From Amycolatopsis eburnea (GTDB lineage: Bacteria; Actinomycetota; Actinomycetes; Mycobacteriales; Pseudonocardiaceae): 64,000 bases of DNA. The first letter of the stretch is position 1. The number at the start of each line of letters is the position of its first letter. The DNA is taken from positions 1 through 64,000 of the forward strand of contig NZ_RSEC01000063.1 of assembly GCF_003937945.1 (NCBI RefSeq). Direction: 5' to 3'. Under the pieces are notes generated by a model. It searched no databases and was not told where the DNA came from. It saw nothing but the letters and a program-made list of their open reading frames with translations. Made by a program: the position numbers and the translations under genes. Positions 52,564 through 61,687 of the stretch are shown piece after piece.

Positions 52564-53583
52564 ATGATCAGTGCCCACGACCACCCGCCCGGCTGGGACA
52601 CCATCCACGGCCTCTTCGAACGCCGGCGGAGGGCGGCCCCGGACGCGGTCGCCGTCTGCCACGGGGGCACCGCGCGGACCTACGCCGAACTCGACGAGGC
52701 GGCTCGCGGCCTGGCCGCCCGGCTGCGCGAGCGCGGGGCCCGGCGGGGCGGGTACGTCGGCGTGCTCCTCGACCGGTCGCCCGAGCTGGTCGTGGCCCTG
52801 CTGGCGGTGCTGAAGTCCGGGGCGGCCTACATCGGGCTGGAGCCCGCACACCCGTCCCGGCGGCTCGGCGTGGTGCTCCGCGACGCGGGGGCCGCGCTGG
52901 TGGTCACCCGCACCGACCTCGCCCGCCTGCTGCCCGGCGACGCCGGTCCCGTGGTGCTGGTGGACGAGCCGGCCGCCGTCCCGACCGGCGACGGCCCGCC
53001 CGCCGCCGGCGCCCGGCCGGAAGACCTGGCGTGCGTCGTGTACGCGTCGGCGGCGGCCGGGCGGCCGGGTGTGATGGTCGAGCACCGGTGCGTGACGGCC
53101 TTCCTCGCCGCGCTCGGCAGCCGCTGCGGGCCGGGGCACCCGCGGTTCGCCGGAAGCACGTTCGACGCCGTCGTCGGCGACATCTTCGGCCCGCTGACCA
53201 GCGGCGGCGCCGTGGTGCTGCCCCCACCCGGCACCGACCCGCCGTGGCTGCCCGACCGGCCGCCCTCGGCTTGCGGGGCACCGGAAACGACGTCGATCGC
53301 GGTCACGGCCGGGCGTCCGCTGCCCGCGGTCGAGGTGTACGTCCTCGACGCCGACCTCTGGCCGGTGGCGTGCGGCGCGGTGGGCGAGCTGTACGTGGGC
53401 GGCCCGACGGTCTGCCGCGGCTACCTGGGCCGTCCCGCGCTGACGGCCGAGCTGTTCGGCCCGCACCCGTTCGCCCGCGAGCCGGGCGCCCGCCTCTACC
53501 GGACGGGCGACCTGGCACGCGTCCTGCCCGACGGCCGCCTCGAAGTCGTCGGCCGCACCGATGACCACGCCCGCACCCCGTGA
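52564..53583 (+). CDS. Vestigial adenylation domain, probably inactive
   Basis: 339 residues, against about 500 for a full A domain. A1/A2 are recognisable (YAELDEAARGLA; LKSGAAYIGLEPAHPSRR). The A3 phosphate loop, normally YTSGSTGKPKG, reads YASAAAGRPGV near 158-168. About 100 residues between A4 (FDAVVGDIFG, near 200) and A5 are missing, and A5 reads CGAPETT instead of YGPTETT. A6 and A7 are good (GELYVGG, YRTGDLARVLPDGR), but the protein stops inside A8 (GRTDDHARTP) and so lacks the A10 lysine. A deletion, not a frameshift, explains this. It precedes and slightly overlaps the longer frame of the A-less NRPS. Confidence 0.8.
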   Translation: MISAHDHPPGWDTIHGLFERRRRAAPDAVAVCHGGTARTYAELDEAARGLAARLRERGARRGGYVGVLLDRSPELVVALLAVLKSGAAYIGLEPAHPSRRLGVVLRDAGAALVVTRTDLARLLPGDAGPVVLVDEPAAVPTGDGPPAAGARPEDLACVVYASAAAGRPGVMVEHRCVTAFLAALGSRCGPGHPRFAGSTFDAVVGDIFGPLTSGGAVVLPPPGTDPPWLPDRPPSACGAPETTSIAVTAGRPLPAVEVYVLDADLWPVACGAVGELYVGGPTVCRGYLGRPALTAELFGPHPFAREPGARLYRTGDLARVLPDGRLEVVGRTDDHARTP

Positions 53584-53614
53584 TGCGGCCGACCCGGAAG
53601 AGCGGACGACAGCG

Positions 53615-56600
53615 ATGACGACGAACCTCGACGACCTGCTCGGCGGACTGACGCCGCGGCAGCAGAAACTGGTGCGCGCCCGGCTGGCCCAGCGGGCGGC
53701 GGTACCGGAACCCGCCGACGGGTACCCCCTTTCGCCCGCGCAGGAACGCTTGTGGCTGGCCGATCGCCTCTCGCCCGGCCGGTCCGCACCCGTCACCCTG
53801 GCGATCCGCCTGACCGGCCCGCTGGACCGCTCCCGCCTTCACCATGCGATCGCCGCCGTCATCGCCCGGCAGTCCGCGTTGCGCACCGTCTTCCGCGAGA
53901 CCCCCGACGGACCCCGGCAGGTGGTCCTCGAAGAGTTCCGGCCCCCGCTGGTCACGGCGAAGCCGAGCGAACTCGCCGAACGCGTTCGGCAGGCCTTCGA
54001 CCTGACCGCCGGGCCCCCGGTGGCCGTGACGCTGTTCGAGACGGCCCCCGCCGACCACCTGCTGCTGGTCTGCGTCCACCACATCGTCATCGACGGCTGG
54101 TCCACCCAGGTCTTCCTCGACGAGCTGATCGCCTGCTACGGCGGGACCGGTGAGCTGCCCGAGCTCCGGCTCCGCTTCGCCGACTACGCCGTGGCCGAAC
54201 GCGAAGCCGTCGGACGGCTCGCCGAGCAGGTCGCCTATTGGCGCGAGCGCCTGGCCGGCGCCCCGGCCCTGTCGACCGTCCCGCCCGACCGCCCGCGCCC
54301 GCCGGCGCAGAGCAGGCGGGGCGCCCACGCGGAGTTCACCGTCGGCGCCGAGGTGACCGACCGGCTGACCGCGCTGGCCCGGCGCTGCGGCAGCACCCTC
54401 AACACCGTCGTCACCGCGGCGTTCGCGGTCCTGCTCCAGCAGGCGACGGGCCAGGACGACGTGCTGTTCGGCACGCCGGTCGCGCGCCGGCGGCGGACCG
54501 AGCTGGAGCCGCTCATCGGCAGCATCGCCGACACCGTGGTGACGCGGGTCGACCTGTCCGGTGACCCGTCCGGCGAGGAGCTGCTGCGCCGCGTCCAGCG
54601 GTCGGCCGCGGCCGCGGTGGCGCACCAGGACGTCCCGTTCTCCGAGCTGGTGCGGGAGCTCGCGCCCGCCCGGCGGCTCGCGTACAACCCGTTCTTCCAG
54701 ATCATGCTGAGCGTCAGCGAAATCGCCGTGGGCGCGAAGGAAGCGGGCGGCGTCACCTTCGCCCCCGAGCGCGTCGAAACCGGCACCACCGAGTTCGACC
54801 TGTTCCTGACGGTGCGCCGCGGCCCGGCGGGGCTGACCGGCGTTCTCGGCTACAGCACGGATCTCTACCTGGCCGAGACGGCCCGGTACCTCACCGACGG
54901 CCTGGTCACCGTGCTGACCGGGCTGGCCGCCGCGCCCGGGCGGCCGGTGGCCGGGCTGCTGCCGCCGCGCCGCCGGGTCGAGGTCGCCGCGTCCTTCACG
55001 GCCGAGCCGATGGGCGACGCGATGCGGTTCTGGGCCGGTTTCCGGCGGGTCCCCGCCGACGTGCGGTTCGCCCCCTACGGCCAGGTGCTCCAGCAGCTGC
55101 TCGCCGGGGACGGCGGGGACGCGCAGGTCGTCCTGCTGCGCTGGAGCGACTGGACCCGCCGCCGGGACGCCTCGGCGGGGTTCCTCGACGGCGTCGTCGA
55201 CGAGCTCCTCGCCGCGGTGAAGGCGTTCCGCGCCCGGACCGCCGCGCCCCTGCTGCTGGTGGTCTGCCCGCCCGAGCCCGGGACCGCCTTCCCGGCCGCC
55301 GACGAACGGCTGGCGCGGGGCCTGGCCGCCGTGCGCGGGGCCGAGGTGACGTGGCCCGGCGAGTTCGCCGCGGGCCTCGGCGTCACCGAGATCGCCGACC
55401 CCGCCGCCGACGCGCTCGGGCACGTTCCCTACACCGAAGAGTTCTTCGCCGCGCTCGGCACGCTGGCCGTCGACCGGCTGCACGCGCGGTGGGGGATCCC
55501 GCGGCCCGGCCCGGAACGCGCGGAGTACGCCGCCACGCACCTGGCGACCGCCGCGCGGATCGCCGCGGCGGCCCGGCCCGTCGCGGGACCCGCCGCCGGC
55601 GCGGACGAATACGTGGCCCCGCGGACCGAGACGGAGAAGCGGCTGGCCGTGCTCTGGGCCGAGCAGCTCGGCACCGCCGAGGTCGGCGTGCGGACGGGGT
55701 TCTTCGCGCTGGGCGGGCATTCCCTGCTGGTCACCAGGATGCTCGCGCTGGTGCACCGCGAGTTCGGCGTGAGCGTGCCGTTCCACGAGTTCTACGCCGA
55801 CCCCGTGATCGCCGCGCTGGCCACCACGATCGACCTGGCAGGCGAGGCCGCGCCGGAAGCCGCCGGGATCCGCCCCGCGCCCCGCGGCGAACCCGTCGAA
55901 CCGGCGGCCACCCAGAAACGCCTGTGGGCGCTGGCGCAGCTCGGTGTCCACTCGGGAGCGGTCACCTTCGCCGCGACGCTGACCGGCTCGCTCGACGAGG
56001 CGGCGCTGCGCGCGGCGGTCGAGGACGTCGTGCGGCGGCACGAATCCCTCCGGACGACCATCGGCGCGGTGCGGGGCCGCCCGGTCCTGATCGTCCACAA
56101 GGGACTCGACTGCTGGTGGCCGGGCACGGAGACCGAAGTGGGCGCGGCGGTCCGCGAACTCGCGGCGCACCCGTACGACCTGGCGACCGGGCCGCTGCTG
56201 CGGATCCGGTTGCTGCGCGACGGACCGGGCCGCCACCACCTGCTGATCGGCCTGCACCAGGCCGTCTGCGACAACGAGTCCTGGCACCTGCTCCTCACCG
56301 ACCTGGCCGCCGCGTACCGGGCCCGGCTGGGGCTGGGCGAGCCGCTGCCGCCGTTGCCCGTGCAGATGGCGGACTACGCGGTGTGGGAACGGGAACAGCT
56401 GGCCGGCCCGGCGGCCGCCGCCGACGCCGCGTACTGGGCCGAGTGCCTGCGGGGCGCGCCACCGCGGCTGGAGCTGGCCCGCGCCCGCCCGCGGGCGACC
56501 GGCGACGCCGGGGTGCGGCACCGGCGGCTCGGCGACGGCCTCGGCCCGCTCGCCGGGGAGCTGGCCCGGGTGGCCGGCGTCAGCACGTTCGTCGTGCTGC

Positions 56601-57916
56601 TCACCGCGTACGCGCTGACGCTGGGGGAGGAAGCCGGGAGCGGAGACGTGGTCCTCGGAGTGCCGACCGCGGGCCGGGACCGCCCGGAGCTGCAGGGCGT
56701 CGTCGGCCGCTTCGCCCACCTCATGCCGATCCGCCTGAACCTGGCTGGAGCCACCACGTCCCGGGCGCTCCTGCACCGCGTGCACGAAGCGGTGCTGACC
56801 GCGCAGCGGCACCGCGGGGTGCCGTTCAGCCGGATCGTCGAGGTGGTCCGGCCGCCGCGCGAGCCCGCGCACCACCCGGTCTTCCAGCACGCGCTCAACG
56901 TCGTCGGCGACCGGTCGGCCGGGCTCGACCTGCCGGAGGTCTCCGTGCGGACGCTCGACCCGCCGCTCGCGGCCACCCAGTACGAGCTGTTCCTGCACCT
57001 GCACTGGGAAGACGGTGAGCTGGGCGCCACCGCCGAGTACGACAGCGGGCGGCTCGGCGACGACGTCGTGGCCGACCTGGTCACCCGGTTCGAGTCGGTG
57101 GTGCGGCGGATGGCCGCGCGGCCCGACGACGCCGTTCCCGGGCCGGCGCTGAGCGAACCCGTCCGCGCCGCCGCGCCGGGCCTGACCCTCGCGACGACCG
57201 GCCCGGCCGAGCCGCTCCACCGCGAAGCCGCGCAGTTGCTGACCCGGTTCGCGACCCCGCCCGGCCTCACCGTCACCACCCGCGTGTTCGGCGCCCTCCT
57301 GGACCCCGGCGACGCAGGCGGCCTCACCGCCGTCGTGCTGCGCTGGGCCGACCTGATCGGCTCGCCGGTCCCGACCCGCCCGGGCACGCAAGTCCGCCGC
57401 CTGGACGACGCCGTGACCGACGTCGTGGCCGCGGCCCGGGCCCACCGGTCGGCCACGAGCCGCCCGCTGCTCCTGCTGACCCAGGCGTCGGACGGCCTGC
57501 CGCCCCGGCTGGAAGCCCGCCTCGACGCGCGGCTGTTCGTCGAACTCGCCGGGCTGCCCGCGACGGAGGTCCTGACGGGCCTGGGTGCGCCGGGAGCGGC
57601 GGAGGCCGCCGTGGGGCGGCTGCACCAGGCGCTGCACGGTGCGCCGCTGCCCGCCGGGCGAGCCGCCGAAGCACCTCGCGACGACCGGGAACGCGCGCTG
57701 GCGCGGATCTGGGCCGGCTTGCTGGACCTGGACCCCGCCGGGATCGGCGTGCACAGCGACTTCTTCGCCCTCGGCGGCGATTCCCTGCTCGCCATCCAGG
57801 CCGCGCACCTGGCGGGTGCGGCGGGGATCGCGGTCACCCCCAGGCAGTTTTCGGCGCACCCCACGATCGCCGAGCTGGTCGCCCTACCCCGCGAAAAGGA
57901 CGTGACTCGCCCATGA
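53615..57916 (+). CDS. Unusual NRPS: C-X-PCP-C-X-PCP with FkbH-N-like domains in place of A domains
   Basis: 1433 residues from ATG 53615 (an ATG at 53561 is less likely). C1 30-445 with intact HHIVIDG (155-161). X1 454-628: VEVAASFTAEPMGDAMRFW, VRFAPYGQVLQQLL, VVLLRWSDW and a late GHVPYTEEFFAALG (His 603), which matches the SGNH-like N-terminal part of FkbH proteins. PCP1 GGHS (Ser 703). C2 760-1170, with the catalytic motif degraded to HQAVCDN (881-887): the second His is Gln. X2 1189-1340 is a diverged copy (LTLATTGPAEPL, VVLRWADL) without the GHxPYT block. PCP2 GGDS (Ser 1390). No adenylation or thioesterase domain. Coupled to the MFS gene (ATGA). Confidence 0.88.
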   Translation: MTTNLDDLLGGLTPRQQKLVRARLAQRAAVPEPADGYPLSPAQERLWLADRLSPGRSAPVTLAIRLTGPLDRSRLHHAIAAVIARQSALRTVFRETPDGPRQVVLEEFRPPLVTAKPSELAERVRQAFDLTAGPPVAVTLFETAPADHLLLVCVHHIVIDGWSTQVFLDELIACYGGTGELPELRLRFADYAVAEREAVGRLAEQVAYWRERLAGAPALSTVPPDRPRPPAQSRRGAHAEFTVGAEVTDRLTALARRCGSTLNTVVTAAFAVLLQQATGQDDVLFGTPVARRRRTELEPLIGSIADTVVTRVDLSGDPSGEELLRRVQRSAAAAVAHQDVPFSELVRELAPARRLAYNPFFQIMLSVSEIAVGAKEAGGVTFAPERVETGTTEFDLFLTVRRGPAGLTGVLGYSTDLYLAETARYLTDGLVTVLTGLAAAPGRPVAGLLPPRRRVEVAASFTAEPMGDAMRFWAGFRRVPADVRFAPYGQVLQQLLAGDGGDAQVVLLRWSDWTRRRDASAGFLDGVVDELLAAVKAFRARTAAPLLLVVCPPEPGTAFPAADERLARGLAAVRGAEVTWPGEFAAGLGVTEIADPAADALGHVPYTEEFFAALGTLAVDRLHARWGIPRPGPERAEYAATHLATAARIAAAARPVAGPAAGADEYVAPRTETEKRLAVLWAEQLGTAEVGVRTGFFALGGHSLLVTRMLALVHREFGVSVPFHEFYADPVIAALATTIDLAGEAAPEAAGIRPAPRGEPVEPAATQKRLWALAQLGVHSGAVTFAATLTGSLDEAALRAAVEDVVRRHESLRTTIGAVRGRPVLIVHKGLDCWWPGTETEVGAAVRELAAHPYDLATGPLLRIRLLRDGPGRHHLLIGLHQAVCDNESWHLLLTDLAAAYRARLGLGEPLPPLPVQMADYAVWEREQLAGPAAAADAAYWAECLRGAPPRLELARARPRATGDAGVRHRRLGDGLGPLAGELARVAGVSTFVVLLTAYALTLGEEAGSGDVVLGVPTAGRDRPELQGVVGRFAHLMPIRLNLAGATTSRALLHRVHEAVLTAQRHRGVPFSRIVEVVRPPREPAHHPVFQHALNVVGDRSAGLDLPEVSVRTLDPPLAATQYELFLHLHWEDGELGATAEYDSGRLGDDVVADLVTRFESVVRRMAARPDDAVPGPALSEPVRAAAPGLTLATTGPAEPLHREAAQLLTRFATPPGLTVTTRVFGALLDPGDAGGLTAVVLRWADLIGSPVPTRPGTQVRRLDDAVTDVVAAARAHRSATSRPLLLLTQASDGLPPRLEARLDARLFVELAGLPATEVLTGLGAPGAAEAAVGRLHQALHGAPLPAGRAAEAPRDDRERALARIWAGLLDLDPAGIGVHSDFFALGGDSLLAIQAAHLAGAAGIAVTPRQFSAHPTIAELVALPREKDVTRP

Positions 57917-59280
57917 AACGCGCTTCGGGTTTCGCCGGATTCACCGTGATGTGGTCCGGGCAGATGCTCTCGACCGTCGGCACCCGGATGACGAACTTCG
58001 CCATCGGCATCAGCGTCTTCCAGCAGACGCACTCGGCGTTGAGCGTGACCCTGCTGACGTTCGTCGCCTTCGGGGCGACCGTCGCCTTCTCGCCCATCGC
58101 GGGGGTGCTGATCGACCGCTGGAGCCGCCGCACCACCATCATCGCCGCCGACGTCGGCTCGGCCGCGGTCACCCTGGCGCTGCTCGGCGTCTACGTGTTC
58201 GGCGATCCCCAGCTCTGGCAGCTGTACCTGGTGAACTTCCTGACCGGCGCGTTCCTCGCCTTCCAGGTGCCCGCGTACGGCGCCGCCATCACGCTGATGA
58301 TCGAGAAGGGCGGCTACACCCGGGCCAACGCGATGATGGGCCTGCTGCGCGCGGCGCCGTACGTGGCCGCGCCCGCGATCGCCGCGCCGCTGGTGTCGGC
58401 GTTCGGCCTCGCCGCGGTCCTCGCGGTCGACGTCGTTTCGGCGGTGATCGCGATCGTGACGGTGTACGCCGTCACGCTGCCGCCCGACCCGGTCCGCGAG
58501 CCGGTGACGCCGGCCGACGGGACGGCGGTGACCCGGTTCCGGCGGGACTTCGCCGTGGGCTTCACCTACATCGCGCGCCGGCCGCCGCTGGTCGGGCTGC
58601 TGTCGGTCATGATCGCGATCAGCTTCCTCTCCGCACTGGGCTGGGTGCTGTTCCCGCCGCTGATCCTCGCCCGCACCGGCGATTCCGCCAACGCGGTCGG
58701 CATCGTCCAGGTCGTCGGCGCGATCGGCGGCACCGGCGCGGGCGTGCTGCTCGCCATGCTCAAGCCGACGGACAAGAAGATCGGCCGGATGCTCGTCGCG
58801 ATCCTGGTCCTCGGTGTGCTCGGGCGGGTCCTCTTCGGCTTCGAGGGCATCTGGGTCTGGTCGGTCGCGCTGTTCTTCGGCTGGGGCGCGCTGCCCTTCA
58901 TCGACGGCTACAACCAGACCATCTGGCAGGAGAAGACCCCGCCCCGGCTGCAGGGCCGGATCTTCGCCGTGGTCCAGATGGTGGAGAACATCGCGAGCCC
59001 GCTCGCCTACCTCGCCGCCGGGCTGCTCGCCGACGACCTCCTCGAGCCCGCCATGCGCTCGGGCGGCTGGCTCGCGTCGGTCTTCGGCCCGGTCACCGGC
59101 ACCGGACCCGGTTCCGGGATCGCGGTCCTGTTCATCGTCTCCGGCGTCGGCGCCGCCGTCGTGGCCCTCGTCGGCTTCCTCACCCCCGCCATCCGGAACG
59201 CGGAATCCCTGCTGCCGGACGGGGGTGGCGAGGTCGTCGAGCCCGCCCCCGCCGCGCCCGGTACCGCACCCGCCCGCTGA
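57913..59280 (+). CDS. MFS exporter of the biosynthetic cluster
   Basis: 455 residues, about 12 transmembrane segments, of the enterobactin-exporter-like MFS class (MWSGQMLSTVGTRMTNFAIGI opening, given by GQMLSTVGTRMT; DRWSRRTTIIAADV motif A; PPRLQGRIFAVVQMVENIASPL with QGR described by its ends). Start overlaps the NRPS stop. Likely exports the product and gives self-protection. Confidence 0.9.
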   Translation: MKRASGFAGFTVMWSGQMLSTVGTRMTNFAIGISVFQQTHSALSVTLLTFVAFGATVAFSPIAGVLIDRWSRRTTIIAADVGSAAVTLALLGVYVFGDPQLWQLYLVNFLTGAFLAFQVPAYGAAITLMIEKGGYTRANAMMGLLRAAPYVAAPAIAAPLVSAFGLAAVLAVDVVSAVIAIVTVYAVTLPPDPVREPVTPADGTAVTRFRRDFAVGFTYIARRPPLVGLLSVMIAISFLSALGWVLFPPLILARTGDSANAVGIVQVVGAIGGTGAGVLLAMLKPTDKKIGRMLVAILVLGVLGRVLFGFEGIWVWSVALFFGWGALPFIDGYNQTIWQEKTPPRLQGRIFAVVQMVENIASPLAYLAAGLLADDLLEPAMRSGGWLASVFGPVTGTGPGSGIAVLFIVSGVGAAVVALVGFLTPAIRNAESLLPDGGGEVVEPAPAAPGTAPAR

Positions 59281-59301
59281 GCACACGCGAAGGAGCGCTC
59301 C

Positions 59302-59733
59302 ATGACCGACACCGCAGCCCCGGCCGGCCCGGCCTACCGGGTGGTCGTGAACGACGAGGAACAGTTCTCGATCTGGCCCGCGCACAAGGAAAACCCGGCG
59401 GGCTGGCACGACGCCGGGAAGACGGCGGGCAAGGAAGAGTGCCTCGCCTGGATCGAGGAGGTGTGGACCGACATGCGGCCGCGGTCGGCCCGCGACCCCG
59501 AGCCGTCGCCGCTCGTCCGGCTCATCGCCGAGGTGCTCGAGGCCGACCCCGGCGAGCTCGGCGACGACGCCGGCCCGGGCCGGGCCGCGGGGTGGACGAG
59601 CCTCAAGCACGTCCAGCTCGTCACGAGCCTGGAGCACACCTTCGGCATCAAGCTGTCCGCCGCCGACATCCGGGGACTGACCTCGGTCGCGGCCATCCGG
59701 GAGACGCTGCGGGCGAAGGGGGCGGACGCGTGA
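59302..59733 (+). CDS. MbtH-like domain fused to an acyl carrier protein
   Basis: 143 residues; GAAGGAG before the ATG. Residues about 11-65 are a canonical MbtH protein: [36 protein letters not shown]. After an Asp/Pro linker comes a carrier domain (70-140) with [15 protein letters not shown]; Ser 100 is the phosphopantetheine site, though the preceding Asp of the usual DSL is Thr. MbtH proteins activate adenylation domains; joining one to a carrier protein is not usual. Directly coupled (GTGA) to the E1alpha gene, so this carrier is the likely acceptor of the acyl group made by the E1/E2 proteins. Confidence 0.88.
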   Translation: MTDTAAPAGPAYRVVVNDEEQFSIWPAHKENPAGWHDAGKTAGKEECLAWIEEVWTDMRPRSARDPEPSPLVRLIAEVLEADPGELGDDAGPGRAAGWTSLKHVQLVTSLEHTFGIKLSAADIRGLTSVAAIRETLRAKGADA

Positions 59734-60653
59734 CCGACTACCTGGTCACCCCGACCATCGAGCAGGCGCCGGACCCGACGGCGGCGGACGCCGACCTCGC
59801 GACGATGCTCCTGATCCGCCACTTCGAGCTCGCGCTGCTGGACCTGTTCGCGCGGGGCGAGCTGCACGGCACGACGCACACGTGCCTGGGGCAGGAGTAC
59901 GTCCCGGTCGCGCTGGCGCCGTTGCTGACCGCGCGGGACTACGTCTTCAGCAACCACCGCGGCCACGGCCACTACATCGCCCGCTTCGGCGACCCGGCCG
60001 GCCTGCTCGCCGAGATCATGGGCCGCGCGGGCGGCGTCTGCCACGGCGTCGGCGGCAGCCAGCACGTCTTCCGCGACCGCTACCTGTCCACCGGCGTGCA
60101 GGGGGAGAGCCTGCCGGTGGCCACCGGCGTCGCCCTGCACCTCAAGCGGGAGGAGCCGGGCGCGCTCGCGCTCGCCTACATCGGCGACGGCACCTGGGGC
60201 GAGGGCGCGGTCTACGAAGCGCTCAACATGGCGGCGCTGTGGCGGCTGCCGCTGCTCGTCGTCGTCGAGAACAACGGCATCGCGCAGTCGACGCCCACCG
60301 CCGCGGAGCTGGCGGGCACCATCGGCGGCCGCGCCGCCGCGTTCGGCTGTGCCCACCTGCGCGTCGAGAACACCGACCCGGCCGGGATCCGCGCGGTGGC
60401 GGGACCGCTCGTCGAGCGGGTGCGGGAGGGTACCCCGCTGGTCCTCGAGTTCGTCACGAACCGGCTCGGGCCGCACAGCAAGGGCGACGACACCCGCCCG
60501 GAGGCGGAGCTGAGCCGGGTACGCGCGGCCGACTGGCACGCGCGGGGCTCGGGGGAGCGGTTCGCGGCGGCCGACGCGGCCGCGGCGGCGCGGATCGCCG
60601 GCCTGGTGGCCGAGGTCTCCGCGCGCCCGCCGGCGGTCTGGAGCCGGGCGTGA
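59730..60653 (+). CDS. Pyruvate dehydrogenase-like E1 alpha subunit
   Basis: 307 residues, GTG start overlapping the MbtH-ACP stop. Thiamine-diphosphate motif GDGTWGEG (about 152) running to [21 protein letters not shown] with the terminal Asn; [15 protein letters not shown] and GGSQHVF segments of the E1alpha active site are present. Housekeeping E1alpha proteins are longer (350-400). With E1beta it should cleave a 2-oxo acid or ketose and hand the C2 fragment to lipoate. Confidence 0.92.
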   Translation: MTDYLVTPTIEQAPDPTAADADLATMLLIRHFELALLDLFARGELHGTTHTCLGQEYVPVALAPLLTARDYVFSNHRGHGHYIARFGDPAGLLAEIMGRAGGVCHGVGGSQHVFRDRYLSTGVQGESLPVATGVALHLKREEPGALALAYIGDGTWGEGAVYEALNMAALWRLPLLVVVENNGIAQSTPTAAELAGTIGGRAAAFGCAHLRVENTDPAGIRAVAGPLVERVREGTPLVLEFVTNRLGPHSKGDDTRPEAELSRVRAADWHARGSGERFAAADAAAAARIAGLVAEVSARPPAVWSRA

Positions 60654-61687
60654 CCGCGCGGCCGGAACGGGTGGTGGAGAACCTCAACCGCGCGCTGCAC
60701 GAGCGCCTGCGGGCCGACCCCCGGCTGTACGTGCTCGGCGAGGACATCGCCGATCCGTACGGCGGGGCGTTCAAGGTGACGCGCGGGCTGTCGGACGCCC
60801 ACCCCGGCCGGGTGATCACCACGCCGATCAGCGAGAACGGCATCACCGGCGTCGCCGCCGGGCTCGCCTTGACCGGGGACGCGGCGATCGTCGAGATCAT
60901 GTTCGGCGACTTCGCCGGGCTCGCGTTCGACCAGGTGCTCAACTTCGCCAGCAAGTCCGTGTCGATGTACGGGCGCCCGCACCCGATGCGGCTGGTGGTG
61001 CGCCTCCCCTCGGGCGGCGGCCGCGGTTACGGCCCGACGCACAGCCAGTCGCTGCTCAAGCACTTCATCGGGATCCCCGGGCTGTCGGTGTTCGAGCTGT
61101 CGCCGTTCCACGACAACCGGGCGGTGCTGGCCCGCATGCTCGACCTCGGCGAACCGTGCGTGTTCGTCGAGGACAAGGTGCTCTACACGCGCCGGCAGGC
61201 CGAAGGCGGCCGGGTGGACGACCTGTTCGACCACGGCTTCCTCGGCGCGCCCGACCACGCGCCCGCGCACGTGTACGTCGACGCCGAGGGCGAAGTGGAC
61301 TGCCTGCTCGTCGCGCCCGGCGGCGTCGCGGACCGGGCCGTCGCCGCGATGCGGGAACTGCTGCTGCACCACGAGATCAGCTGCCGGCTCGTCGTCCCGT
61401 CGCGGCTGTACCCGGTCGAGGCCGAGCCGCTGCTGGCCGCGGCGCGCGGGGCGTCGCACGTCTGCGTCGTCGAGGAGAGCACGGCGGGCGGGACCTGGGG
61501 TGCGGAGGTCGCGCACGTCCTGCACGAGCGGCTCTGGGGCCGCCTGCGCCGTCCGGTGCGGCTCGTCCACTCGGCCGACAGCGTCATCCCCGCGGCCGTC
61601 CACCTGGAACGCGAGGTGCTGGTCCAGGCCGGGACGATCCGGGACGCCGTGCTCGCGGACCTGCGGGCGGAAAGGAGCCCGGTGTGA
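60650..61687 (+). CDS. Pyruvate dehydrogenase-like E1 beta subunit
   Basis: 345 residues, GTG start overlapping E1alpha stop by four bases. YVLGEDIADPYGGAFKVTRGL, TPISENGITGVAAGLAL, EIMFGDFAGLAFDQVLN, RLPSGGGRGYGPTHSQS and the C-terminal VVEESTAGGTWGAEVA segment are those of the alpha2beta2-type E1beta. Forms the thiamine-dependent enzyme with the preceding subunit. Confidence 0.93.
   Translation: MTARPERVVENLNRALHERLRADPRLYVLGEDIADPYGGAFKVTRGLSDAHPGRVITTPISENGITGVAAGLALTGDAAIVEIMFGDFAGLAFDQVLNFASKSVSMYGRPHPMRLVVRLPSGGGRGYGPTHSQSLLKHFIGIPGLSVFELSPFHDNRAVLARMLDLGEPCVFVEDKVLYTRRQAEGGRVDDLFDHGFLGAPDHAPAHVYVDAEGEVDCLLVAPGGVADRAVAAMRELLLHHEISCRLVVPSRLYPVEAEPLLAAARGASHVCVVEESTAGGTWGAEVAHVLHERLWGRLRRPVRLVHSADSVIPAAVHLEREVLVQAGTIRDAVLADLRAERSPV

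Noticed and set aside
52564-53583. Vestigial A gene as a frameshifted but complete A domain
   Set aside because: The missing A4-A5 part was not found in the other frames and the sequence ends in a normal stop inside A8, so an internal deletion is the better explanation.
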